Origin: Locusta migratoria | Lineage: Eukaryota; Arthropoda; Insecta; Orthoptera; Acrididae | DNA length: 64,000 bases | Assembly: GCA_026315105.1 (NCBI GenBank) | Contig: CM048753.1 | Coordinates: forward strand, 70,611,547-70,675,546 | Direction of reading: 5' to 3' | Program-made: the position numbers and the translations under genes | Shown: positions 9,320 to 19,147 of the stretch, piece by piece | How the letters are laid out: each line of letters begins with the position of its first letter | Position numbering within the stretch: position 1 is the first letter of the stretch | The notes under the pieces: generated by a model | Told to the model about the DNA's origin: nothing | Databases searched by the model: none | Seen by the model: only the letters and a program-made list of their open reading frames with translations

Positions 9320-10660
9320 GTTAAAGTAGATTCCGCGATTGCATTTTGGACAAGGAATGGATGGTACCGAATTTTTTTGAATTTTTAAATAATTTAGTTA
9401 AAGTACAGCACAAAATGAACATTAAAGCAAATAAACCGCGGGTAGCATATTAGAGTCTGGCACCATAAAAGCAACAGCACGTTATAAAACTTACGGAAAG
9501 CATCTAGCTGGATCCTGCGCTTCATATTGTAGAAGCTGGAAATGATAACTTTTTCTTATTTAATACGTGAACGTTCGAGATACTTTCCGTAGGAGATCAA
9601 TGTTCAGACTGTTCACTTCGCTTTTATTGTTGTGCGACCGTGGGTGGAACATGAAGTTACTGGTAATGATAGAACAATAAAAAAAAATGATCGGACTTCG
9701 TGAAATTACAAAAGAAATGACTGCAGGTTCTAAAATCAAGCAAAGTGTAGTATAAGGATGATGGATTGATTGAAATTTTGCAGAGAATGCGAAGCGATTG
9801 TAATGGCGTCTGAACATTAAACTATTACGGACGTAGAGGAGCTGAAAACCTTAAGAAATTAAATATTTGAAGTGGAGGAGTTTGATTAAAATGAAAACCA
9901 AGGAGAAGGAATGATTTTAAATTTAAATAATATATTTTCAGCAACACCTTGCATTCTTCTTACTTACATGAGTGGATACAGGTATGAAAGACGTCTTCAC
10001 GCTTCAGATACAGACAAGAGAGTGAGTAAAACTACTATCACGGTTCCGTCTTCTCGCTTGTTCGAAAGTAAAAAATGACGAACGAAATTAAATTAGTTGC
10101 ATTGCGAGTCAGAGGGAACCGGAGGCAATAAGCATCGCTGATCAAAGATAAACAAAAAATTAGTGTATCGTTACAGTGCCAATTGAAAATAACACTACGG
10201 AAAACCTCTTCAGCAGTTTCATAAAAATTTTCCTCTGGGTGGTGAAGTTCGCCAAGAAAAACTCTAAGCATATCTAGCTTCTAACAAAAAAGCACGGTCT
10301 TCCTAGGTCGCTCCTGAACGAGTAAGAAAAATATGCGGAAGTAGCAATGCGTGTGTGTTGGACGCTTAATAAAAACCAGAAACCATTTTCAGATTCTGAG
10401 ATATTAAAAAAATGAATAAATATCAAACAATAAATCAATGTGCTAATACATATTTTCTCTCGATATTTATCAAAGGCATTATTCTAAAGCAGAGGCATTG
10501 AACTAAAAGTTGTGTCTACTAAGCAGGAGGTCCCGGGTTCGAATCCCGCCATAGCACATTCCCCTCCTTAGATTAAAACGCTGAAGAGAAGAATGTATTT
10601 GCCTCAATTCAAGGTATTCCATTGTTGGCAATAAGAACCAAGATTTTGGCTGCCTATAAT
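9320..10660. other. Unassigned sequence, probably the decayed middle of a hAT element
   Basis: AT-rich, with no open frame above about 85 codons that looks coding. A tRNA-like 3' half at 10519-10556 (GGTCCCGGGTTCGAATCCCG) is the only recognisable block. Confidence 0.4.
10505..10557 (+). repeat. tRNA-like 3' half
   Basis: TAAGCAGGAGGTCCCGGGTT then CGAATCCCGCCATAGCA forms a T-arm (CCGGG-TTCGAAT-CCCG) with a B box and part of an acceptor strand. The 5' half is not recognisable. It is a SINE fragment or tRNA pseudogene. Confidence 0.55.
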
Positions 10661-10664
10661 ATTT

Positions 10665-11165
10665 GACATCTACAGAAAACACCTTCTACGCCATAGCATT
10701 AGATGAATCATGCGAAATAACAGAGGATGAACAAATGTGTATTTTCGTGTGAATTCTGGATACCGCCGGCCGCGATGACCGAGGAGACTGAGGCGCTCCA
10801 GTCACGGTCTGCACGGCCACTACGGTCGGGGGTTCGAATCCCCCCTCGGGCATGGATATCTGTGCCGTCCTAGTTCGTAAGTAGTTCATAAGTAGTTTGT
10901 AAGTTTAGGGACTGATGACCCCGTAGTTAAGTCCCATAAGCTGTACAAACATCTGAACATCTGGATACCGAAAGCAAAGAATTTATGGAGGGTATCACTA
11001 ACAAAATTGCCGATGAAAGGACTCGTCCTGAAGATTTATTCAAGACTTTTGATGAGTTCATGAGGAAATGAAACATTAGTTATGATAAAATGATTTCTCT
11101 TTCAACTGATGGGCCCACAGCGATGATCGGCAAAGGACAGTGGACTAGTAAAGAGAATCAAAGAC
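10665..11165 (+). pseudogene. hAT transposase remnant split by SINE-1
   Basis: Before the SINE, a plus frame reads IALDESCEITEDEQMCIFV, the LDES-x-D-x-T block of hAT transposases. After it, the frame reads LDTESKEFMEGITNKIADE, then ISYDKMISLSTDGPTAMIGK, matching the TDGAPAM catalytic region. A stop at about 11070 and others break the frame. The coding sense continues directly across the SINE target site. Confidence 0.75.
10765..10960 (+). mobile_element. SINE-1 with 9-10 bp TSD, inside hAT remnant
   Basis: Complete 196-base SINE-1: head GCCGGCCGCGATGACCGAGG, B box GGTTCGAATCCCCC, body with GGACTGATGACCCCGTAG and tail TACAAACATCTGAACA. Flanked by CTGGATACC at 10756-10764 and 10961-10969. Confidence 0.95.
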
Positions 11166-11255
11166 AAGTTCTAGAGTTTTTCTTTGCTTAATTATTTTTT
11201 TATTTATTTATTTAGAAATAGAAAAGGTATCAATTACATTTTTTAAAAATTGTTC

Positions 11256-11337
11256 TGCCGGTAGGTATCGAACTCGGGTCTCCTGCACGAGAGCCCAGGA
11301 CCTTGCCGATTACATCACGCTGTCTCGTTGAGTGGTA
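11256..11337 (-). repeat. tRNA-like sequence (minus strand)
   Basis: Minus strand: a B-box GAGTTCGATACC and an upstream A-box-like block within about 80 bases. The acceptor stem is not clearly paired. It is likely a SINE head. Confidence 0.5.
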
Positions 11338-11516
11338 TCCGCCTTGTATAAGTAGACACCTTGCACGTGGTAATTTGTTGCGAATTTCATCTCGATTTTC
11401 TTAGAAATCAAGGCCCATTGGAGTAAATCCTTTTAGGTTGATGGTCTGGAGGAGTTCCCGCACAAGATACCTGCGACTCATCAAAATCCGTTGCTACCAT
11501 ACTTGTTGTTCCCCTT

Positions 11517-12323
11517 CTTACAAGGAAAGTACATGGGCTTGAACAAACATATCTGTATTAACGTTTGTTTACAGAATCTCAACGTACACCTCAATGTGCT
11601 GGTGGGTGTCGTTTTTCTGCAAAGCTCTGCAACCATGTTCTAGATAGCACTGTAGATGTAATTGTAGACGCCATACGTAATGCAGATATCTTAAGTGTAA
11701 CTTCTGTATAATCATCGTACACGTTCTCTAGTGAATTGTCATAAAAAGCTGTGATGATAGTTGCAACTTTAACCTTCTTCTCGGAAGACTGTTGGTATTC
11801 ACTGCCACTGCTTCCATCGCCTCTTCCCGTACTTACCGTAGCACTACCGCTTGCAATGAGTTGTTCGTCATTATCATCCCTATTATTATTATTATTATGT
11901 GTTAGTTTTGCAACAGTATCTAACTTATGCTCATATTTTTGTACCATAACAGATACGAGAAAGTATGCAAATGATTCATCTTCTAGACTAATACCATCTT
12001 CACGAAGAAGGGTTCTTCGTAACTTCATCTCAACCAATCGCAATACATTAGCAGGATTGATTAGCAATCGCCGCCCCATCTGACGCTTCACCACACAAAT
12101 AACATCACAAAACGCAACTTGGGAGGCACACTGCACCGTCCCTACTGGCGAACCGACAGGTCAAAGTGCAATGCGGCATGGCACACGCAGAGGCCTCTAA
12201 CGGACGACTGCAGAGTTTTGCAGATGCGGGAGTATCACTAGTGCAATAAGGGACCTTTGCGTTATCTCACATACGATTTTGGTTTATATGTGTTTGTTCG
12301 AGCCCAAGTACTTTCCTTGTAAG
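11517..12323 (-). mobile_element. 807-bp TIR element of unknown family
   Basis: The left end CTTACAAGGAAAGTACATGG (continuing GCTTGAACAAAC) is repeated inverted at the right end (12281-12323) with few mismatches over about 38 bases. The element contains a single 181-codon open frame on the minus strand. I cannot see a clear target duplication. The termini do not match a superfamily I can name with confidence. Confidence 0.65.
11591..12136 (-). CDS. 181-codon ORF inside the TIR element, unrecognised
   Basis: I do not recognise this protein. The N-terminal half contains MGRRLLINPANVLRLVEMKL and LEDESFAYFLVSVMVQKYE, which looks like folded helical protein. The middle is low-complexity (an Asn run from an ATT microsatellite at 11881-11897, then a Ser/Gly-rich stretch). 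The C-terminal part reads KVATIITAFYDNSLENVYDD. No DDE motif, zinc finger or signal peptide is visible. It may be an accessory protein, a captured host fragment or chance. Confidence 0.4.
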   Translation of the reverse strand: MQCASQVAFCDVICVVKRQMGRRLLINPANVLRLVEMKLRRTLLREDGISLEDESFAYFLVSVMVQKYEHKLDTVAKLTHNNNNNRDDNDEQLIASGSATVSTGRGDGSSGSEYQQSSEKKVKVATIITAFYDNSLENVYDDYTEVTLKISALRMASTITSTVLSRTWLQSFAEKRHPPAH

Positions 12324-12404
12324 TTGGACCCCTACTTAATTCATAAACAGTGCTATTAGCACGCTGTGTAAAATTATAGAGCCACATATGGTGAGGTGGC
12401 CATG

Positions 12405-12445
12405 CGTTTGTTGACGCGTTTCGATAAAAATCATCTTCAGTTTAC
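12405..12445 (-). repeat. Hammerhead-like motif (GAAACGCG type)
   Basis: The minus strand reads CTGAAGA, then a GAT/ATC stem with a U-rich loop, then GAAACGCGTC. It has the same layout as the motifs at 4365, 6950, 22785, 22974 and 24809. Confidence 0.5.
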
Positions 12446-12494
12446 ATAATAAGATTCTGTGGCGTCAATGTTCAGCAGAGCCTACAATCATGTC

Positions 12495-12765
12495 TGTACA
12501 ATTTGGTGTTGATCGGTTGAACGGTTCGTCTTAAAAACAGGGAACACGTTACGGACAGACAGACATACATTCCAAAATCGCCGTTATTTTTGCAAATATC
12601 TTTGAAACGCTACGAAATATGAAAAAACCATGAGAGAGCAAAGTCGTAGAGAATTATCTCCTCTACAAATTCGGTTATTCAATTTTCGTGTCAGATGAAT
12701 AGTTAAGCTGTCAAAAGACGATGGCAATGGCCCACTTTTAGTGGTACTACCGTAAACTAAAGTGG

Positions 12766-12770
<5 letters not shown>
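12495..12770 (-). repeat. Repeat D copy 2
   Basis: The reverse complement matches 7249-7370 plus 7560-7745 (terminal hairpin, ATCTGACACGAAAATTGAAT, GTCT block and GACGAACCGTTC block). It lacks the SINE found in copy 1. Its left-terminal hairpin lies at about 12735-12770, directly next to a 45-base poly(A) run. Confidence 0.7.

Positions 12771-12815
<45 letters not shown>
12769..12815 (+). repeat. Poly(A) tract
   Basis: Homopolymer between repeat D and the repeat E tail. It could be a retroelement tail or simple expansion. Confidence 0.9.
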
Positions 12816-12816
<1 letters not shown>

Positions 12817-12818
<2 letters not shown>

Positions 12819-12984
12819 TATGTGATTCTTACCTTCCTCATCGATTGAAGCTTACGTGTATAAAATTTCATAAAGATTGGAATAAAACTGCAGATTTGTA
12901 TGGAACACGTACAAACATACGGACACTCTGCTTTATATATTAGAAGACGACCCCGCAGTTAAGTTCTGTAAGCCATACAAAGAT
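12817..12984 (+). repeat. Repeat E tail fragment plus SINE-1 tail fragment
   Basis: 12837-12945 matches the end of repeat E (AAGCTTACGTGTATAAAATT to GACACTCTGCTTTATA). 12950-12984 resembles the SINE-1 3' tail (GACGACCCCGCAGTTAAGTT). Confidence 0.6.
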
Positions 12985-12998
12985 TATTGCTAAGTTTG

Positions 12999-13465
12999 GT
13001 CGGCCGCGGTGGCCGAGGGGACTGAGGCGCTTCAGTCACGGTCTGCACGGGCACTACGGTCGGGGGTTCGAATCCCCCCTCGGGCATGGATATTTGTGCC
13101 GTCCTTAGTTGTAGGTAGTAGATAAGTAGTTTGTAAGTTTACGGACTGATGACCCCGTAGTTAAGTGCCATAAGCTTAACAAACATTTGAACGAAGGCAA
13201 ACGCAGTGAAATGGATATGTGGACATGCAGTTCACTACTTGTTTCTACATGGAGAGAAAGACGAACTGCCGGCCGCGGTGGCCGAGGAGACGGAGGCGCT
13301 CCAGTCACGGTCTGCACGGCCACTACGGTCGGGGGTTCGAATCCCCCCTCGGGCATGGATATTTGTGCCGACTTTAGTGTAAGGTAGTTGATAAGTAGTT
13401 TGTAAGTTTAGGGACTGATGACCCAGTAGTTAAGTCCCTTAAGCTTAACAAACATTTGAACATTT
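12999..13465 (+). mobile_element. Double SINE-1 insertion sharing one 12-bp TSD
   Basis: Two near-complete SINE-1 copies (about 12999-13193 and 13268-13465) in the same orientation are separated by about 75 bases of non-SINE sequence. The direct repeat TTGCTAAGTTTG flanks the whole unit at 12987-12998 and 13466-13477. Both copies keep A and B boxes and end in ACAAACATTTGAAC. The layout suggests one composite insertion or a nested event. Confidence 0.75.
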
Positions 13466-13689
13466 TTGCTAAGTTTGATCCCTGCTGTTACCGCTACCCA
13501 GTGAGCTGTACTGTATTGCGGGTAGCCTGTTTCGCTTTTTGTGGGCGCGGCTACAACAGTTACGTAGTTGACTGCTTTTTACCAAGGTTTTAGATTTGCC
13601 ACGAGCAATCCATTCGTATCCGTTTTGTCTGTTAGTAATAATTTTTAACAAATTCTCAACCATAGCGAGTTAATCCTCAATTGTATTGC

Positions 13690-14215
13690 GCAGAACATTA
13701 TAAATCTTTTTATATTTTATTTTAACGTGTTTTTGTCGCGACGCGCCGGTGTCTTTCGCTGCCAGTGACTTCTTCTTCGGTGAGAGCGCGCCGGTTTTCG
13801 GAGTCCTAGCGCCCCTTCGCCGGCCAGAAGAGAAGCAGCCAACAGGCAGCTGCGGCGACGGTGGCGGCGCGGTGCGGCCGCCGGCGGCAACAGTGTGAGT
13901 CTCTGCCGCGCTCGCCTGGGCCGGCGTGTCAGTCAGCCAGTCGATTGTTGGCCGCGGGACAGGACGGACCCAACCCCCCCAGGTCGTGGCGGTCGAGGCG
14001 GTCGAGATACGGCAGCAGCACGAGGAGGGGACCCCAACACCGACTCTGCGAGGGGAGCGTGGCGCGGAGACTCCAGGTGCGTGTGGCGGAGCAACAGGTG
14101 GCACGTCTCCCAGTAAACACAGGGTCCAGGTAACTCGAGACTGCGATAGACGACTGTATACTGCTGAGACCGGCGTCTGACTCACGTGGCTAGCGGCGGG
14201 ATGCAACGTGGTGCA
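13690..14215. other. GC- and CpG-rich island
   Basis: A sharp composition change from AT-rich flanks to GC-rich sequence rich in CGG/CCG. Long open frames occur on both strands (minus 14206-13670, plus 13861-14133), as expected from composition alone. The end of the minus frame is lysine-rich (SPKKKSLAAKDTGASRQK). It may be a promoter/5' exon of a host gene, a retroelement 5' region or a GC-rich repeat. Confidence 0.5.
14117..14207 (+). repeat. 90-base direct repeat, copy 1
   Basis: Runs from ACACAGGGTCCAGGTAACTC to TAGCGGCGGGATGCAA. It is repeated at 15432-15522 in the same orientation with about 85-90% identity by eye. Confidence 0.8.
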
Positions 14216-14617
14216 TCTGAATGCTGCAGGTCTTCTCCTTGATAGTGGACATTAGCAATGCACCGGCTTATGGTATCCTAATTACACTTTCAGTATTATA
14301 TTTACCGTTAGTTCTACGCAATTCCCAATATTAATACGATTTTTTTTATTTTTTTTATTTATTTATTTTTCATAAATGGGACCGCACGGCTAACCGACAG
14401 GGTTTCATGTAGCTAACAAATTCAATAATTTTAGAGATTTTTTTTTTTTAATTTGGTATTTTGTCGCAAAAATTAAAGAGGGGTACTGTAGGCGGTTGGG
14501 TACTATAGCCGGGAAAGTACGGTACATATCAGTTTCACAATCAGCATCAATTTACTTACGGCTCCTGAAGAATACACGTGGAATGTTTTACCTATATCTA
14601 TAAACTACCTGAAAAAC

Positions 14618-15300
14618 CGCCACTGCCCGGGTATTTATTTATTTATTCCTGCTATTTTCAGGTATAGAGTCGTTTGAATAAGGACTGTATGTGTGAAAAA
14701 TGTCTTGGGAATACAATTAGTAGTAAAGAAGTAATACATTAAAACTTGGTGCGTGTTGGGGCAGGTTTTCCATCAATGTTACTGTTTATGTGCTCATATC
14801 TCATGAACTAGGTGTCGTTCTATTATACAGTTTAGAAGGTACACTCAAGTATATGCCTGTATACTGTCTATAAAATGTCCTGCGGCTACAGTTTGTAGTG
14901 TATGAATTATGAATTGTAACGTCATACCGAATGTCGTAGTTTACTCCATAAACAGCGGAAAAGTAGTAAGCGACAAACTTTTTTTCCTTCCATCATTTTA
15001 CTACGGGTGTCAGCGAGAAAAAATTTAATAAAGGTTTGAAAGTATGTTTAAAGTTTGTTGCAAGTCGTTAAGTACTCTTATTCTCATATAGCGTACTTAT
15101 GAAGTCTCGTCGCAATATGTGGCAGTTTTCTGCAATTCCTATTGTTTACGACGTTATATCTCCTGAACCATGTGTCGTGTGTGCTTCGTACTCCTACACC
15201 TATAATTATCTCACGTAAAGAATATGTGTACCAAATTTGGTTGAAATCGGTCCAATGGAAGAAAATGCCATATAATGCAGCAATAATTAGGCAAGTGGTT
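14618..15300 (+). repeat. Repeat E, copy 1 (partial)
   Basis: Begins CCGCCACTGCCCGGGTATTT and shares blocks such as AGTAGTAAAGAAGTAAT, GTCAGCGAGAAAAA and CCAAATTTGGTTGAAATCGG with 51371-52230 and (inverted) 54598-55460. It lacks the last part of the family. It looks like a non-autonomous element. The CCCGG/CCGGG hairpin near one end, next to CTAG in another copy, suggests a Helitron-type terminus. Confidence 0.7.
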
Positions 15301-15431
15301 TCCTAATCTGGACTGTTTACACATTTTTTATTTCGATATCACAAGCCTACATTCTTGACCTAATCGAAACAAAATATGCTGTAAAATAAGGTACATGTTG
15401 TACACCTTCGTCTGATAGTATTATACTTTGA

Positions 15432-15522
15432 ACACAGGACCCAGGTAGCACGAGACTGCGAGACACGACTGTATACTGCTGACAACAGCGTCTAAGTCAC
15501 GTGGCTAGCGGCGGGATGCAAT
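15432..15522 (+). repeat. 90-base direct repeat, copy 2
   Basis: Matches 14117-14207. The sequence after it differs, so the duplication is limited to this segment. Confidence 0.8.
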
Positions 15523-15644
15523 GCCAAGTGTCTACATCGTTATTTGGGGCCCGCAGTGTAAAATATGTCTTGTAATGACATGACTATTATAATGATACAC
15601 CAACAACACTGCTTTATACTTGCTGTTATCTCTATAATTGTTGT

Positions 15645-16592
15645 AATTGACGGTAAGTCATCGAGTAAAACAGAAGTGATATCTGGCGTTCCACAGGGAA
15701 GCGTTATTGGTCCCCTACTCTTCCTCGTGTTTATAAACGATTTAGGAGATAATCTGAATAGCTCCCTTAGACTGTTCGCGGATGATGCTGTCGTTTATCG
15801 GTTAGTGAAGTCAACAGAGGATCAAAAGCAACTGCAAAGCGATTTAGACAAAATTTCTACTTGGAGCGAAAATTGGCAATTGACACTAAATAAAGAAAAG
15901 TGTGAAGTAATACACATGACCACTAAAAGAAATCCGCTGAACTTCAATTACGCGATAAATCAGTCAAACCTTAAGGTCGTAAATTCTACCAAATACCTAG
16001 GAGTTACAATTACGAACAACTTTGACTGGAGAGAACACATAGAATATATTGGGGGGAATGCCAACCAAAGGTTACGTTTCATTGGCTGAACGCTTAGACG
16101 ATGCACCAGCTCCACCAAAGAGACTGGCTACATCACACTTGTGCGTCCTCTCCTGGAGTACTGTTGCCCCTTATGGGACCCTCACCAGGTGGGACTGACG
16201 GAAGATATTGAGAAGGTTCAGAGAAGGGCAGCTCGTTTTGTTTTATCACGTTACGGGGGGGAAAGCGTCACGGAAATGTTGCACGAATTGGGGTGGAAAT
16301 CATTAAAAGAAAGACGTTATTCATTGCGGCGTGATCTGTTTGCGAAGTTTCAATCACCGACTTTTAGTTCTGAATGTGAAAATATTTTGCTAGCACCCAC
16401 CTACTTAGGGAGACATGACCATCCCAATAAAATAAGAGAAATCAGATCGAAAACGGAACGATTTAGGTCTTCTTTCTTCCCGCGCCCTATTAGAGAATGG
16501 AACGGTAGAGAAAAGTTATGAAAGTGGTTAATGAACCCTCTGCCAGGCACTTAAATGTGATTTGCAGAGTATCTATGTAGATGTAGATGTAG
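15645..16592 (+). mobile_element. LINE-A 3' fragment with one nonsense codon
   Basis: 5'-truncated RT: GVPQGSVIGPLLFLVFINDL, then RLFADDAVVYRL (catalytic ADD), then the thumb and C-terminal region to NGREKL and a stop at 16521. A single in-frame TGA at 16087-16089 replaces the AGA codon seen at 70-72. The frame is otherwise intact over about 290 codons. The 3' untranslated end includes TGCCAGGCACTTAAATGTGA and a GATGTA tail, as in the 27.3-kb copy. Confidence 0.9.
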
Positions 16593-16593
16593 A

Positions 16594-17960
16594 TATACAT
16601 AAAAAGAAGTGTCCCGATTGAGTGACTGATTGACTGACTGACTGACTCATCATCGTCCAGCCCAAACCACTGATAATAGGTGTTGCTCTTACTCTGTAAG
16701 CGTCATTTAAGAAGCGATTTTTCGATATAATCTGTCCGAAAGGGGGTGAAATAAGGGTGAAACGTTTTTTTGAAAATACGTAGCTACTTATGCAATTTTG
16801 AAGCTAGAACTACAAAATTTCGGATTTGGATTCGGGGTTCGAATTTAAAAGACACGTGTTTCGGCATTTTTTTGAAATCCAACCAATAAGGGGGTAAAAT
16901 AGAGGACGCAAAAAAAAATGATTTTCAAAAATATGTTGCTCCTAACTCAAATATCAAGCTATAACTACGAAAGTTAGGATATGGACTCTTGATCAGGATT
17001 AAAAAGACACGAGTTTCGGTATTTTTGGAAATACAACAACTAAGGGTGTCAAATAGGGGATCAAAAATTCTTTTCTAAAACACCTTGCTATTCCATTTTG
17101 GAGCTAGAGCTGCCAAAATTGGTATTTTTATTGTTGCTTAGAATTTAAAAAATACGTGCTTAGGTATTTTTGGAAATTCAACCATCAAAGGGGTTTAATT
17201 GGAAAGGGGATGTTTTCCGAAGATCCTTTGATATTATGGCAGTTTTGAAGCTACAACCACATAAATTGGTATATGTTTTCTTGGTCAGAATTAAAAAGAC
17301 ACGTGTTTCGGTATTTTCAGAAAACTAATCAATTATGGGGTGAAATAGGGGATAAAAATTCTTTTAAAATACGTTGCTACTAAGCGAATTTTGAACCCAG
17401 AATTACAAAAAATGAAATTTGGGTACTTGGTTGGAAATTCCGATGGGGACTCTTGGTCACGATTTAAAAAACTGCGTGTTTCAGTGTTTGTAAAAATCCA
17501 AGAACTAAGAGGGTCACCAATCCTCAACAGAGGATCAAAAATTCTTTTTGAAAATACGTTACTATTGGGACCATTTTCGGGCTAGAGCTACGGAAATTAA
17601 TATTGTCCTGTTGACCCATTGAAAAAGAAAAAGAAAGTATTTAGGTATTTTTGGAATTTCACACATCAAGGGTATGAAAGAGAGGATGAATAGTTATTTG
17701 AAAAAATGTTGCTATTAAGGCAATTTTGTAGCTACAACTACATAAATTGGTGTATGGATTCTTGGCTACAATTAAAAAAAAATAAAAAGTACGTGAGCAA
17801 AGCACACATAGTTGTGCATAAGTATTTTACAGATTTCCTTTCAAATACGACATGCGTCCATTAAAGATGCGGGTAGACTTTTGCAAAAATAGGTTTAAGA
17901 AAACACGTCAGTGTTAGAATGCAACGAGCCTACGCATGCGAAGGAGCGGGGTTCAGCTAG
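16594..17960 (+). mobile_element. Helitron-like non-autonomous element with periodic interior
   Basis: Starts near TATACATAAAAAGAAGTGTC with a GACT microsatellite, and ends TGCGAAGGAGCGGGGTTCAG then CTAG before T, a Helitron-style 3' terminus. The interior is about seven diverged copies of a roughly 150-base unit, each with a block like AATACGTTGCTACT and an ACTACAAAAATTGG block, starting near 16779, 16934, 17083, 17230, 17370, 17556 and 17704. No Rep/helicase coding is seen. Confidence 0.65.
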
Positions 17961-18917
17961 TCTATATCTATAAATGTGAATGTCTGTTCGGTGAACACTT
18001 ATCACGTCCGAACGACAAGACGCAGAGACTTAATTTGTACAGTTACTAATTTATACCCGAGGACGGTTTTAGGCACGGTTTTATAGCGATATGATAGATA
18101 TTTAGTAATTTGAAGAATATAACGCTAATTGAAAATTATATTTACTGTTTTAAAATGGTTTTATTGGTTGCATTGTTGCTTGAGGGTTCATAATGATAAA
18201 AGGGTGGAGTATATTGGGATGGAAAAATATCGGTGTATTTAAAATTCGTCGCGTGTGTGTCTGTGTGTTAATATTTCGCTCTGCAGCGAAAACTACAGAT
18301 CGCGAACGAATGGTGTGTGTGTAATTGTTGTCCGAAGTCTCCCGTTGTACACCATAGCAGTTCCATGCCGATAGCTATAAGGGGGTGGAAGGTATGGTGG
18401 TTGAAAGTCGACAAATTACCAAAAAAATATTCGGACTGAAGGCCAGCGATGACGTTTGCGACTCTATAGCAAGGAGGATACATACATCGAAACGTGATGC
18501 CACAGACCATATCTTTGGTCTATGCGTGCTACAATGTCTTCAGCTCTTCTCTGTAAGGATAAGCATACAAGTAAGGAAATATAATAATAAATAAATAAAG
18601 CAGTAAAAAAGAAATTTATTTAATACATCTCTTTAAAAAATTCGATTTGACGTTTCGCGCATTACATCAAGTGATCGATCTGTGATATTATTACAATCAT
18701 TATTGTTGAATTTCGTGATTGGATTCTTCGAAACGAGTGCATTTTTACGTGTGATTTGATCTACACTACTTACTTTCCTGATAAACGGTAAGTGCATAGA
18801 CTTCTGCAATCTGATAGGAATAATTTTCAGTTCCTTCAAAAACAGTCTCATAGCACACTACTGAAAGATAGCGTATATATCATAATCAACCAACACGCGA
18901 GCGGCGGTTTAAGCTAG
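17961..18917 (+). mobile_element. Helitron-like element, deletion derivative
   Basis: Begins TCTATATCTATAAATGTGAA and ends GGCGGTTTAAGCTAG before T. Most of it (17985-18850) matches, inverted, 40085-40990. Short open frames on both strands are shared by the two copies: KASDDVCDSIARRIHTSKRD (plus) and LQKSMHLPFIRKVSSVDQI (minus). Neither matches a family I know. The related minus-strand copy continues into a Rep-like start at 39951. Confidence 0.6.
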
Positions 18918-19147
18918 TTATAAATGAATAAGAACTGAATCTGTTTGTATGCATAATGTCAGATTTTGACAGAATACCACTGTTTATATTTTAAGACCTT
19001 TGCCCTTTCCAGTGATGTAGAAACGTAAATCAAGCAAAATATTGGCTATTTACATTAAATTATTATGTGATGCGGGAACATTATCGATGCACACGACAGG
19101 AAATGGTTTTATAGGTGTAATTGATAGTACGCATCTGTTTTTAGCTA
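18918..19147. other. Unassigned
   Basis: 230 bases of AT-rich sequence between two Helitron-like units. Nothing recognised. Confidence 0.6.

Noticed and set aside
13670..14206. 178-codon frame on the minus strand in the GC island as a gene
   Set aside because: Overlapping open frames occur on both strands and all phases, as expected from high GC. No domain is visible. Kept only as an island.
14117..15522. Pair of LTRs around a retrotransposon
   Set aside because: The repeats are only 90 bases, and the interior is repeat E without gag-pol or primer-binding site.
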